The notes below the pieces were generated by a model that did no database searches, had not been told where the DNA came from, and saw only the letters and a list, made by a program, of their open reading frames with translations. Positions 8,993 through 16,974 of a DNA stretch of 33,192 nt are shown piece after piece; position 1 is the first letter of the stretch, and every line of letters begins with the position of its first letter. The DNA comes from an uncultured Prevotella sp. (GTDB taxonomy: Bacteria; Bacteroidota; Bacteroidia; Bacteroidales; Bacteroidaceae), in contig CAMJGE010000024.1 in assembly GCA_946405145.1 (NCBI GenBank), positions 1 through 33,192 on the forward strand, given 5' to 3'. The position numbers and the translations under genes were made by a program.

Positions 8993-10453
8993 TTATTGTT
9001 TTGTTGTTTCTTTCTTATACCATATACAGAACCACACAATGGCTGCAACCAAGGAAACTATACCTAATGGATATCCGATGCTTTCCGGCAACTGCAAGGT
9101 CTGCTTCGACACGAAAAAGAAGGTAGCGCACACCCATGTCATGAAGAGTGCAGGAATCAGCGTGATCCAGTAAAGCTTCTTGTGACGCACCAGATAGACG
9201 GTCAGTGCCCAGAGGGTGAATGCCGAAAGTGCCTGATTACTAAAGCCAAAATACTGCCAGATGGTGTTGAAGCCGTCAGGATTCTCGATCTGCCACACCA
9301 GCATCGCAATAGAGCAGGCAAATAGTGGGATACAGATAGCCAGACGGTTCCGAATTGGACGCTGGTTCAGTTTAAGCCACTCTGACACGATCAGACGTGC
9401 AGAACGGAAAGCTGTATCGCCAGAAGTGATAGGAGCAGCCACCACACCCAGCATAGCCAGCACGGCACCAGCCACACCCAACCAATCGTTACATACCAGG
9501 TTCACCACAGCAGGAGCCGATGTCATGAAGCCTTGCTTAGCATCCACTATCAGCAAATAACCAGGAGCTGGATCGCCATAGAAGAACCACGAAGAAACAG
9601 CAGCCCAGATCAAAGCCACAACACCCTCAGTAATCATTGCACCATAGAAGATAGGACGTCCCATCTTCTCGTTCTTCACGCAACGGGCCATCAGCGGTGT
9701 CTGCGTGCCATGAAAACCTGAGATGGCACCACAGGCTATCGTGATAAACAAAGCTGGGAATATCTGATCCTTAAATAGGTCTGGATGCATTTCGATACCC
9801 ATATTTCCGAAATTAGTCCAGACTTCGGGCAACGTAGGCCAATTCAAGAAGAGCCATACCATCAATGCACCCGCCATAAACAGCAGCGAGAAGGCAAAAA
9901 GCGGATACACCTTACCGATAATCTTATCGATAGGCAGCATCGTGGCGATAATATAATAGATGAAGATAATAGCCACCCACAACATCGTATCACCGCCAAA
10001 CGAGTTCAGGATCACTGCCGGGGAATAAACAAACACCGTACCTACCATCATCAGGAGCAATACGGTGAATACAAGCATCACCTGTTTTGTTGACTTACCC
10101 AGATAGTCACCTATCAGCTCTGGCAGGCTCGCACCATCGTGGCGCATCGAGAGCATACCACTCAGGTAATCGTGAGTAGCACCGGCGAAGATACAGCCGA
10201 ACACAATCCACAGATAAGCCACAGGACCGAACTTGGCACCCATGATAGCGCCAAAGATAGGACCAGTACCGGCAATATTAAGAAACTGAATCATAAAGAC
10301 CTTCCAGTCTGGAAGCACAATATAATCCAAGCCGTCGGATTTTGAGACTGCCGGCGTCACACGGTCATCAGGACCGAACACCTTCTCAACGAAATGTCCG
10401 TAAATCAGATAACCAAGTACAAGAGCCACAAAGCTCACTAAAAACGAAATCAT
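8993..10453 (-). CDS. CstA-family carbon starvation protein / peptide or pyruvate transporter
   Basis: 486 aa, very hydrophobic, with about 12-14 predicted membrane segments. Diagnostic CstA motifs are GPIFGAIMGAKFGP near residue 65, HDYLSGMLSMRHDGASLPELIG near 95-115 and SGFHGTQTPLMARC near 245. E. coli CstA is about 700 aa; this is the shorter class without the long C-terminal part. Characterised CstA-family members import peptides or pyruvate, so the substrate is open. It is the first gene of the minus-strand run ending at 2619, with its own promoter divergent from the GHL10 gene. Confidence 0.9.
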   Translation of the reverse strand: MISFLVSFVALVLGYLIYGHFVEKVFGPDDRVTPAVSKSDGLDYIVLPDWKVFMIQFLNIAGTGPIFGAIMGAKFGPVAYLWIVFGCIFAGATHDYLSGMLSMRHDGASLPELIGDYLGKSTKQVMLVFTVLLLMMVGTVFVYSPAVILNSFGGDTMLWVAIIFIYYIIATMLPIDKIIGKVYPLFAFSLLFMAGALMVWLFLNWPTLPEVWTNFGNMGIEMHPDLFKDQIFPALFITIACGAISGFHGTQTPLMARCVKNEKMGRPIFYGAMITEGVVALIWAAVSSWFFYGDPAPGYLLIVDAKQGFMTSAPAVVNLVCNDWLGVAGAVLAMLGVVAAPITSGDTAFRSARLIVSEWLKLNQRPIRNRLAICIPLFACSIAMLVWQIENPDGFNTIWQYFGFSNQALSAFTLWALTVYLVRHKKLYWITLIPALFMTWVCATFFFVSKQTLQLPESIGYPLGIVSLVAAIVWFCIWYKKETTKQ

Positions 10454-10481
10454 CTTTTAAGGGTTTATACAAATTTTGATG

Positions 10482-10489
10482 CAAAGTTA
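10482..10489 (-). promoter_or_regulatory. -7 box of the cstA-like gene
   Basis: TAACTTTG on the minus strand, 28 bp before the start codon. No good TTTG is seen 19-21 bp upstream, so the -33 element is weak. It is divergent from the GHL10 promoter, with 44 bp between the two -7 boxes. Confidence 0.75.
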
Positions 10490-10510
10490 CAAAATAAATA
10501 TGAATAATGA

Positions 10511-10541
10511 ATTGTCATTTGTGATTTATTTACTATCTTTG
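10511..10541 (+). promoter_or_regulatory. Promoter of the GHL10-uxuA-uxuB operon
   Basis: ATTG (10511-10514), 19 bp, then TATCTTTG (10534-10541). The predicted start is near 10548, leaving about 20 nt before the TTG codon at 10569, or about 45 nt before the first ATG at 10593. Confidence 0.75.
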
Positions 10542-10568
10542 CAGCAAATTTTATAAAAAAGATACATT

Positions 10569-12011
10569 TTGAGAACAATTCTTCGCTTTATCATGCTGTT
10601 TCTGCTATTGCAGAATGCTTCCGCCCAGATGCCGAAACACGAGATACGTGCCGTCTGGATAACAACCATCAGTGGGCTCGACTGGCCGCGCGCCCATTCT
10701 GCCACTCGCCAGCAACAAGAACTCATCAGCATCCTCGACAAACTGCAGCAAGCCAACATTAATACCGTTTTAATACAAGCGCGTGTCCGCGCCTCTACCA
10801 TCTACCCCTCTACACAGGAACCATGGGACATCTGTCTCACTGGCAAGGCAGGACAGTCTCCAGGATATGACCCCTTGAAGTTCTGCATCGACGAATGCCA
10901 CAAACGGGGTATGGAGTGCCACGCTTGGATTGTTACCATCCCTGTCGGTAAATGGAATGCTGACGGCTGCAAGAAGTTGCGCGCACGCTTCCCTAACCTT
11001 ATCAAGAAGATTGGCGATGAGGGATATATGGATCCAGAAAAACCGCAGACAGGCGATTATCTCGCCCAGATATGTGCCGACGTCATACGCCGTTATGATG
11101 TTGATGGCATCCATCTCGACTATATACGCTATCCTGAGACATGGAAAATCAAGGTGAGTCGTCAGCAGGGACGCCAGAACATTACTGGAATTGTATCAAA
11201 AATCCACAAAGCCGTCAAAGCAGAGAAGCCTTGGGTGAAACTCTCCTGTTCACCTGTTGGAAAGTATGACGACCTGTCGCGCTATCAGAGTTTCGGCTGG
11301 AATGCCAACACCACTGTCTGCCAGGATGCACAGGGATGGTTGCGCTCAGGACTGATGGATGCCCTTTTCCCGATGATGTATTTTCAGGGCAACCACTTCT
11401 ATCCCTTTGTAGTGGACTGGAAGGAGCACAGCTACGGACGCCAGGTGGCTCCAGGCTTAGCCATCTACATGCTTCATCCTAATGAGAAGAACTGGGACCT
11501 CAATGTGATCTGTCGTGAGATGAACGTGCTGCGCCAGCAAGGACTGGGAGTCACCTTCTTCCGCTCCAAGTTCTTCACCGACAACGTCAAAGATGTCTAT
11601 ACGTTCACAAAGGACTTCAACCGTTATCCGGCCCTCATACCGCCAATGGACTGGGTATCGGCACCTGCGCCACAGCCTGTCGCACACCTCATCGTGAACC
11701 ATGGCACTACCGCAGATGCGCTGACCTGGCAGACACCGCGCCAGCAGACCAACGACAGCTACCTATTATATAATATCTACGCCTCCGACCGCTATCCTGT
11801 TGACACAGAGGATCCTGTCTGTCTCGTAGCAGCCCGTCTGCAGAGCCCGACAATCAGTATTCCTCATCAGGGGCGTAGTCTCAACTATGCTGTCACCGTC
11901 ACCAATCGCTATGGGCATGAGAGCAAACCAGCATTCAGCAAGCAAGCAGCTCCATCAGGCCGTCAGCCCATCGATTTTCGAGAGTTGATTATGGGTAAAA
12001 ACAACAAATAA
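10569..12011 (+). CDS. GHL10 (DUF187) glycoside-hydrolase-like protein, exported
   Basis: 480 aa from a TTG start. An in-frame stop lies at 10554 and the first ATG is at 10593. TTG gives a complete signal peptide (basic MRTILR, then the hydrophobic core and NASAQ); ATG at residue 9 removes the basic N-region but leaves a short hydrophobic stretch, so the start is uncertain. The TIM-barrel domain spans roughly 24-360 with EIRAVWITTISGLDWP, DVDGIHLDYIRYP and LMDALFPMMYF, the GHL10 hallmarks; the Asp in HLDYIRYP is a likely catalytic or binding residue. Residues 370-465 look like a fibronectin-III-like module. E. coli DigH (YddW) of this family cleaves denuded peptidoglycan strands. Here it is followed by uxuA and uxuB, so a uronic-acid glycan is an alternative substrate. 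Confidence 0.85.
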   Translation: MRTILRFIMLFLLLQNASAQMPKHEIRAVWITTISGLDWPRAHSATRQQQELISILDKLQQANINTVLIQARVRASTIYPSTQEPWDICLTGKAGQSPGYDPLKFCIDECHKRGMECHAWIVTIPVGKWNADGCKKLRARFPNLIKKIGDEGYMDPEKPQTGDYLAQICADVIRRYDVDGIHLDYIRYPETWKIKVSRQQGRQNITGIVSKIHKAVKAEKPWVKLSCSPVGKYDDLSRYQSFGWNANTTVCQDAQGWLRSGLMDALFPMMYFQGNHFYPFVVDWKEHSYGRQVAPGLAIYMLHPNEKNWDLNVICREMNVLRQQGLGVTFFRSKFFTDNVKDVYTFTKDFNRYPALIPPMDWVSAPAPQPVAHLIVNHGTTADALTWQTPRQQTNDSYLLYNIYASDRYPVDTEDPVCLVAARLQSPTISIPHQGRSLNYAVTVTNRYGHESKPAFSKQAAPSGRQPIDFRELIMGKNNK

Positions 12012-12034
12012 AAACAATCAAACTATAAAGTAAT

Positions 12035-13288
12035 ATGGAAAGAACATGGAGATGGTTCGGCAAGAAAGACAAAATCACCCTTGCCCAACTCAGACAAATT
12101 GGTGTTGAAGGAATTGTAACCGCCCTTCACGATGTGCCTTTAGGCGAAGTTTGGACCCGTGAGAAGATTCGCGACCTGCGAGAGTATATCGAGAGCTACG
12201 GTATGCGCTGGAGTGTGGTAGAGTCGCTCCCCGTTGTAGAAACCATCAAATACGGCGGTCCGGATCGCGACCACCAGATTGAGATCTATAAAGAGTCACT
12301 TCGCAACCTCTCTGCAGAAGGCATCCACTGCATCTGCTACAACTTTATGCCTGTGCTCGACTGGGCTCGCACCGATCTGTTCCACGACAATCCCAATGGC
12401 GCTACGAACCTCTACTTCAACTATGCCGAGTTTGCTTACTTCGACATCTATATCCTGAAGCGCGAGGGTGCCCGTGAGGAATGGGCTAAGTTCCAGTTCC
12501 CTGAGGGCTGGGGCAAAGGCCGTAATGTGCTGGAAGAGTGCGACGAGCTGGCCAAGACTATGACACCGGAGAAAGACCATAAGTTGGTGGAGACCATCAT
12601 CATCAAGACCCAGGGCTTTGTATCAGGCAATTTCAGCGAGAACGACGAAGCACCTATTCAGAAGTTCCGCGACTTTCTGGATCTCTACAAAGGCATCGAC
12701 AAGGCACAGCTTCGTGCTAACATGAAATACTTCCTCGAAGCCATCATGCCTACTTGTGAGGAATACGGCATGAATATGTGTGTTCATCCCGACGATCCCC
12801 CCATTGAGATCCTCGGTCTGCCACGTATCGTGCGCACTGAAGAGGATATCCAGTGGTTCCTCAATGCAGTACCCAACAAGCACAATGGCCTTACCTTCTG
12901 TGCCGGTTCGCTCTCAGCAGGTGCCTATAATAATGTGGTCGATCTTGCCAAGAAGTTCGCTTCCCGCACCCACTTCGTTCACCTGCGTTCCTGCCACATC
13001 TTCCCTAACGGTGACTTTACCGAGGCATCTCATCTGGGTGGACGTGCCGATCTCATCGAGCTCTGCCGCATCTTCGAGAAGGAGAACCCCGAACTGCCCA
13101 TGCGTGTGGATCATGGTATGACATTTACCGATATGCCTGGTGGTATCATGGACGAGAGTAGTCATGGACACAATGCCGGCTACACCCTTCTGGGCCGTAT
13201 GTTCGCCCTCGGACAGGTACAGGGTATTCTCGCCACCGTCGATCGCGAGTTAGGCATCGATTACAAACAACCCGGATTCTTTGATTAA
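12035..13288 (+). CDS. uxuA: Mannonate dehydratase
   Basis: UxuA family, 417 aa: D-mannonate to 2-keto-3-deoxy-D-gluconate, in the glucuronate branch of hexuronate catabolism. Motifs: MERTWRWFGKKD at the N-terminus, CYNFMPVLDWARTDL near 101-115, HPDDPP (251-256), FCAGSLSAG (288-296) and HLRSCH (316-321), which supply the family's His and Cys metal ligands. The segment around residues 140-210 is as expected for the long form of the family. It is 23 bp after the GHL10 gene and 18 bp before the mannonate oxidoreductase gene, so the two catabolic steps are adjacent. Uronate isomerase, KDG kinase and KDPG aldolase are not in the window. Confidence 0.96.
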   Translation: MERTWRWFGKKDKITLAQLRQIGVEGIVTALHDVPLGEVWTREKIRDLREYIESYGMRWSVVESLPVVETIKYGGPDRDHQIEIYKESLRNLSAEGIHCICYNFMPVLDWARTDLFHDNPNGATNLYFNYAEFAYFDIYILKREGAREEWAKFQFPEGWGKGRNVLEECDELAKTMTPEKDHKLVETIIIKTQGFVSGNFSENDEAPIQKFRDFLDLYKGIDKAQLRANMKYFLEAIMPTCEEYGMNMCVHPDDPPIEILGLPRIVRTEEDIQWFLNAVPNKHNGLTFCAGSLSAGAYNNVVDLAKKFASRTHFVHLRSCHIFPNGDFTEASHLGGRADLIELCRIFEKENPELPMRVDHGMTFTDMPGGIMDESSHGHNAGYTLLGRMFALGQVQGILATVDRELGIDYKQPGFFD

Positions 13289-13306
13289 TCAATTTGGCAA
13301 TAAGCT

Positions 13307-14893
13307 ATGAAACTGAATGATATTATTAGCGGTAAGTTCGATGCCGCAGAGTGGGAAGCCAAAGGCTACCAACTCCCAAAGTTCGACATTAAAGCCCTTC
13401 GTGAGAAAACAGCCAAGGAACCCACATGGGTACACTTCGGCGGAGGCAACATCTTCCGCGCCTTCCCTGCCGCCATCCTCAACGATGCCCTGAACACAGG
13501 CAAATACGATCGAGGTGTCATCGTGGCTGAGACCTTCGACTTCGAAGTCATCGACAAGGCTTATGCACCCTATAACAACCTCTCTCTGCTTGTGAGTCTT
13601 CAGAGCACAGGCACCATCGAGAAGAAGGTTATCGCATCTGTAACAGAAGCTTTAAAGGCAGACTTACAATTCACTGACTGGCAGCGACTTATAGATATAT
13701 TCAGCAACCCATCTCTCCAGATGATCTCCTTCACCATCACTGAGAAAGGCTATAGCTACAACGATGCCGATCTGGCTCGCGGCCTGAAGCCCGTCTTCGC
13801 TATGGGTAAGGTCTGCGCACTGCTGCTGGAGCGTTTCAAAGCAGGCAAGCTACCCCTCACCGTGCAGTCGATGGACAACTGTTCACACAACGGCGACAAG
13901 GTGAAGGCTGGCGTTTTCGCATACGCTGAGAAGTGGGTTGCCGACGGACTGGCACCCGCTGAGTTCCTCGCCTATCTGAAGGACGAGACAAAGATTACCT
14001 TTCCCTGGTCGATGATTGATAAGATCACGCCACGTCCACATGAGAAGGTGAAAGAGATGCTCGCCAAGGACGGCTTCGATGACAACAACTATATCGAGAC
14101 AGAGAAGCATACCTTCACCGCTCCGTTTGTAAACGCTGAGGAGGTACAGTATCTCGTTATCGAGGACCACTACACCAATGGACGTCCCCCACTCGACCTG
14201 GGCGGCGCCCTCTACACTACTCGTGAGACGGTGGACAAGGTAGAGACCATGAAGGTTACCACCTGCCTCAACCCCCTTCACACCGCCATGTCGATCTATG
14301 GCTGCATGCTCGACTACACCCTGATCTCAGCAGAGATGAAGGACGATGATCTGCGTGCGTTTATTCAGAAAATAGGATATATCGAGGCGATGCCGGTGGT
14401 TGTCGATCCAGGCGTACTGAATCCCTATGAGTTCATCGGTGCCGTCATCAACCGTCGTCTACCGAACCCCTTCATGCCCGACGCTCCCCAGCGCATCGCC
14501 AGCGACACTTCCCAAAAGCTGCCCATCCGCTTTGGTGAGACCCTAAAGAAGTATATCGCCCGCGGTCTCGACAAGTCGAACCTCGTGCTGATCCCCCTCA
14601 CACTGGCAGGTTATGCCCGCTATCTGAAAGGTCTCAAGGACGACCTGACCACCTTCGAGCCTTCACCCGACCCCATGCTGGCAGAGCTGCAGGCAATCGT
14701 CGCCCCTCTGGAGATTGGTAAGCCCGATCAGGACTGGAGCCCGCTGAAGACCCTCTACAGCCGAAAGGACGTCTTCGGACTCGATCTCTATGAGGCAGGT
14801 CTCGGCGAACAGATCGAAGGTATGGTTAAAGAGCTGTATGCCGGCAAGGGAGCCGTACGCGCTACCCTCCACAAATACGTTTCAGCCCGTTAA
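13307..14893 (+). CDS. uxuB: Mannitol dehydrogenase family, probable D-mannonate oxidoreductase (fructuronate reductase)
   Basis: 528 aa, polyol-specific long-chain dehydrogenase/reductase. The N-terminal nucleotide-binding motif HFGGGNIFRAF (43-53) and a central SMDNCSHNGDK segment near residue 187 are the family signatures. Adjacency to uxuA points to NADH-dependent interconversion of D-fructuronate and D-mannonate; a tagaturonate or mannitol enzyme cannot be excluded from sequence alone. It is the last gene of GHL10-uxuA-uxuB. Codons are strongly C/G-ending, as in uxuA, suggesting high expression. Confidence 0.88.
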   Translation: MKLNDIISGKFDAAEWEAKGYQLPKFDIKALREKTAKEPTWVHFGGGNIFRAFPAAILNDALNTGKYDRGVIVAETFDFEVIDKAYAPYNNLSLLVSLQSTGTIEKKVIASVTEALKADLQFTDWQRLIDIFSNPSLQMISFTITEKGYSYNDADLARGLKPVFAMGKVCALLLERFKAGKLPLTVQSMDNCSHNGDKVKAGVFAYAEKWVADGLAPAEFLAYLKDETKITFPWSMIDKITPRPHEKVKEMLAKDGFDDNNYIETEKHTFTAPFVNAEEVQYLVIEDHYTNGRPPLDLGGALYTTRETVDKVETMKVTTCLNPLHTAMSIYGCMLDYTLISAEMKDDDLRAFIQKIGYIEAMPVVVDPGVLNPYEFIGAVINRRLPNPFMPDAPQRIASDTSQKLPIRFGETLKKYIARGLDKSNLVLIPLTLAGYARYLKGLKDDLTTFEPSPDPMLAELQAIVAPLEIGKPDQDWSPLKTLYSRKDVFGLDLYEAGLGEQIEGMVKELYAGKGAVRATLHKYVSAR

Positions 14894-14912
14894 CGGCAAA
14901 GATAAGGCGTAC

Positions 14913-14959
14913 CAATTGAAGACCCTACAGAGAGCTCTGCCCTTTGTGGGGTCAAATTG
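14913..14959 (+). other. Nested stem-loop downstream of uxuB
   Basis: CAATT (14913-14917) pairs with AATTG (14955-14959), GACCC (14921-14925) with GGGTC (14949-14953), and an inner hairpin CAGAG-AG-CTCTG lies at 14928-14939. No U-run follows, so it is not a standard intrinsic terminator. It may be an mRNA 3' end structure or a factor-dependent stop. The rest of the 221-bp uxuB-marR gap holds the operator and promoter listed separately. Confidence 0.45.
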
Positions 14960-15016
14960 TATAGTAACGCGGCCTGTTATGAATACTTCTCTATCGTTTA
15001 CGACACTTCGTTAATC

Positions 15017-15035
15017 TATCTTAAAGTTTTAGATA
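15017..15035. promoter_or_regulatory. 19-bp palindrome, candidate operator of the MarR/OhrR-type regulator
   Basis: TATCTTAAAGTTTTAGATA is symmetric about the central G at 15026 except for one base pair in each arm. It lies 5 bp upstream of the -33 box of the marR promoter. AT-rich palindromes of this size are typical MarR-family sites. A second small palindrome, ATCG-TTTG-CGAT (15037-15048), contains the -33 box itself. Confidence 0.6.
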
Positions 15036-15040
15036 AATCG

Positions 15041-15071
15041 TTTGCGATACAAGTTATTATTATTACCTTTG
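15041..15071 (+). promoter_or_regulatory. Promoter of the marR-rubrerythrin operon
   Basis: TTTG (15041-15044), 19 bp, then TACCTTTG (15064-15071): a full match to the Bacteroidetes consensus. The predicted start near 15078 gives a leader of about 37 nt. Confidence 0.85.
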
Positions 15072-15114
15072 CAACCGAAATGAGAATAATAGCATATTAA
15101 ATCATAAAATAACG

Positions 15115-15555
15115 ATGCACGCAGAATTACAACTCGACAACCAGATTTGCTTCCGTCTCTATACGGCAGCACGATTCATAACACAGGCCTACACACCGAT
15201 GCTCACTGAGCTGGGCATCACCTATCCGCAGTACCTCGTACTAATGGTGCTTTGGGAGAAAGATTGCCAGCCTGTTAACGACATCGCCCATCGACTACTC
15301 TTAGAGACAAACACTGTCACTCCTCTCCTCCAACGCATGGAGAAGCAGGGTATCATCACCCGCAAGAAAGGTGAACTAGATAAACGCCAGCAGATTGTCA
15401 GTCTGACGGAGAAAGGTCGGCATATGGAGGAAAAAGCCTTTGAGCTTATCCCTGCAGGCATGGGTGAGACACTGAAAGCATGTCCGCTTCAGATTGACGA
15501 CTACATCCATCTGGCCAACGAACTGGATTCGATTATTAATTCATTAAAAAAATAA
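15115..15555 (+). CDS. MarR-family regulator, OhrR/one-cysteine redox-sensor type
   Basis: 146 aa winged-helix repressor. The N-terminus LDNQICFRLYTAAR carries Cys12 in the position of the peroxide-sensing Cys of OhrR-type proteins (NQxCFxLY). The helix-turn-helix spans roughly 55-85 (VNDIAHRLLLETNTVTPLLQRME), followed by the wing KKGELDKRQQIVSLTEKG with the DxR motif of MarR proteins. It is 6 bp upstream of a rubrerythrin-like gene and behind a palindrome, fitting autoregulation and control of that gene by organic or hydrogen peroxide. Sensing is inferred from the Cys; OhrR's usual partner Ohr is absent. Confidence 0.85.
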   Translation: MHAELQLDNQICFRLYTAARFITQAYTPMLTELGITYPQYLVLMVLWEKDCQPVNDIAHRLLLETNTVTPLLQRMEKQGIITRKKGELDKRQQIVSLTEKGRHMEEKAFELIPAGMGETLKACPLQIDDYIHLANELDSIINSLKK

Positions 15556-15561
15556 GATAAT

Positions 15562-15966
15562 ATGATTTACGGACTTACTAAAGGAACAGATTTTGAGAAA
15601 TTATGCGACGGCGCAGCCAAAGCAGAAGCCGCAGGAGTGATGATGTACTATGCACTGGCACGTATGGCAAAGGAGCAAGGCTATCCCGAAGAGGTTTCTG
15701 AGACCTTTATTGAAATGGCTAATCAGGAAGCCGTTCATGCTGGATTCTATGCCACACTCATTGGGAAATATAATGCTGACATCTGGCAACTGGCTAAGAC
15801 TTTCGCTATTGGAGAAGAAAAGGGAGAAGAACAAGTAAACCAGTTTGCCCAGGCATTCCGAGCAGCCGGCATGAACGAGGTTGCCGATGAGATGGAGGTC
15901 TTCGCCAAGCAGGAAGGCCATCACGGTGCAACTCTCCGTGCCATGATAAAAAAATATAAGAAATGA
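15562..15966 (+). CDS. Rubrerythrin-like diiron protein without rubredoxin domain
   Basis: 134 aa, only the ferritin-like four-helix bundle. Diiron ligands fit Glu22 (AKAEAAGVMMYYALA), Glu56-xx-His59 (NQEAVHAGF) and Glu118-xx-His121 (KQEGHHG), with further acidic residues at 85-90 and 106-112. Rubrerythrins reduce hydrogen peroxide using electrons from rubredoxin; this one lacks its own rubredoxin, so an external donor is needed. Co-transcription with the OhrR-like gene supports a peroxide-inducible role. Confidence 0.88.
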   Translation: MIYGLTKGTDFEKLCDGAAKAEAAGVMMYYALARMAKEQGYPEEVSETFIEMANQEAVHAGFYATLIGKYNADIWQLAKTFAIGEEKGEEQVNQFAQAFRAAGMNEVADEMEVFAKQEGHHGATLRAMIKKYKK

Positions 15967-16018
15967 CAGAAGAACCTGAAGAAATACAAGAGGATTAGTA
16001 AACAGCTTCAGCCCAGGA

Positions 16019-16837
16019 TTACCATGGGAAGGAGTCTGGGTCGTTGAGCACGTTGGAACGCAGATTCTGGTTCAGGTCGCTGATGGCCTGCATGTCCCCA
16101 TCCGAAAGCGAGAAAGCCATAATCTCCATATTCTCTGCAAAGTGGTTGGGCTTGGCACGAGGGATTGTAATCAGGTCGCGCTGCACGATCCAACGAAGAA
16201 CAATCTGAGAGGCTGTCTTCTGATATTTCCGAGCCAACGACAGCAGGAGTGGATGACCTACGACATCGATGTTTCCCTGTCCGAATGGTCCCCAGGCTTC
16301 CACCTGAATCCCCTGCTCGTGATTGTAAGCGATATTCTCTTCCTGCGTCATCAGTGGATGCACCTCTATCTGGTTGATGACAGGACGGATCTCAGCATAG
16401 GCAAACAGATCTTCCAAATGATGGCGGTTGAAGTTGCTCACGCCAATAGAGCGCACCCTACCCTGATGCACAAAGTCCTCCATCACCTGCCAGGTTTTCT
16501 TCACACAGTCCTTTACAGGCCAGTGGATGAGTAGCAGATCGACATAATCCGTCTTTAGCTTGTTCAGGCTCTCGTCAATAGACTGACGGACAGCATCCTG
16601 CCCTTCACGCATGATGCGGGTATTCACCTTTGTTGTCAGGAATATCTCATTCCGCGGCACACCGCTGTCAGCGATGCCCTGCCCTACCTCTGCCTCATTT
16701 TCATACATCTGTGCCGTATCAACATGACGGAAGCCAGCTTTAAGGGCCAGGCACACATTCTGTCTCGCAGTCTCACCCCGCAGTGTCCATGTTCCGACAC
16801 CGATCTGAGGAATTTCAAAGCCATTGTTCAGTTTCAT
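16019..16837 (-). CDS. Aldo/keto reductase
   Basis: 272 aa NADPH-dependent (beta/alpha)8 reductase. The catalytic tetrad is complete: Asp40, Tyr45 (DTAQMYENEAEVG), Lys70 (LTTKV) and His105 (LLLIHWP). GVSNF near residue 143 and IPRAKPNHFAEN near 235 are the standard cofactor-side motifs. Such enzymes reduce reactive carbonyls, sugars or 2,5-diketogluconate; the substrate cannot be chosen here. It is convergent with the rubrerythrin gene (52-bp gap with no terminator seen) and divergent from the CDF gene. Confidence 0.93.
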   Translation of the reverse strand: MKLNNGFEIPQIGVGTWTLRGETARQNVCLALKAGFRHVDTAQMYENEAEVGQGIADSGVPRNEIFLTTKVNTRIMREGQDAVRQSIDESLNKLKTDYVDLLLIHWPVKDCVKKTWQVMEDFVHQGRVRSIGVSNFNRHHLEDLFAYAEIRPVINQIEVHPLMTQEENIAYNHEQGIQVEAWGPFGQGNIDVVGHPLLLSLARKYQKTASQIVLRWIVQRDLITIPRAKPNHFAENMEIMAFSLSDGDMQAISDLNQNLRSNVLNDPDSFPW

Positions 16838-16900
16838 TGTTCAATATCTCAAAAAATAAGTTAGATAGAATAAATCCATAAACTATTTTAATAATTTCTG

Positions 16901-16908
16901 CAAAAATA
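16901..16908 (-). promoter_or_regulatory. -7 box of the aldo/keto reductase gene
   Basis: TATTTTTG on the minus strand, followed by CAG. Leader of about 55-60 nt. It lies 21 bp from the opposing -7 box of the CDF gene. Confidence 0.6.
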
Positions 16909-16929
16909 GCAAATTCGCTGTAAAATGAG

Positions 16930-16937
16930 TAATTTTG
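16930..16937 (+). promoter_or_regulatory. -7 box of the CDF exporter gene
   Basis: TAATTTTG, overlapping TTTTGTGCCAAG (16933-16944), which is also found at the start region of the iron-sulfur flavoprotein gene. No clear TTTG 19-21 bp upstream. Confidence 0.6.
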
Positions 16938-16944
16938 TGCCAAG
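16933..16944 (+). promoter_or_regulatory. Shared 12-bp start-site motif, copy 1
   Basis: TTTTGTGCCAAG overlaps the end of the -7 box and the predicted start of the CDF gene. It is identical to the copy at 18797-18808 on the minus strand. Possible common regulator site. Confidence 0.5.
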
Positions 16945-16974
16945 TTTTAATATGTTTTGTGTTTTTATCCATCT

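Noticed and set aside
14893..15016. Intrinsic terminator after uxuB
   Set aside because: The nested stem-loop is real, but no U-run follows it, so it is listed only as a structure.
15963..15998. 11-codon ATG frame overlapping the rubrerythrin stop (MTEEPEEIQED)
   Set aside because: Too short, with no separate signal; probably the untranslated end of the operon.
16930..16950. Possible sigma-54 sites in the TTGGCAC sequences on the minus strand at 16938-16944 and on the plus strand at 18798-18804
   Set aside because: No GC at the required 10-bp distance from GG in either case; only the grpE site has both halves.
16957..16974. TTG start for the CDF gene
   Set aside because: Adds only MCFYPS before a typical CDF N-terminus; ATG at 16975 is more usual.
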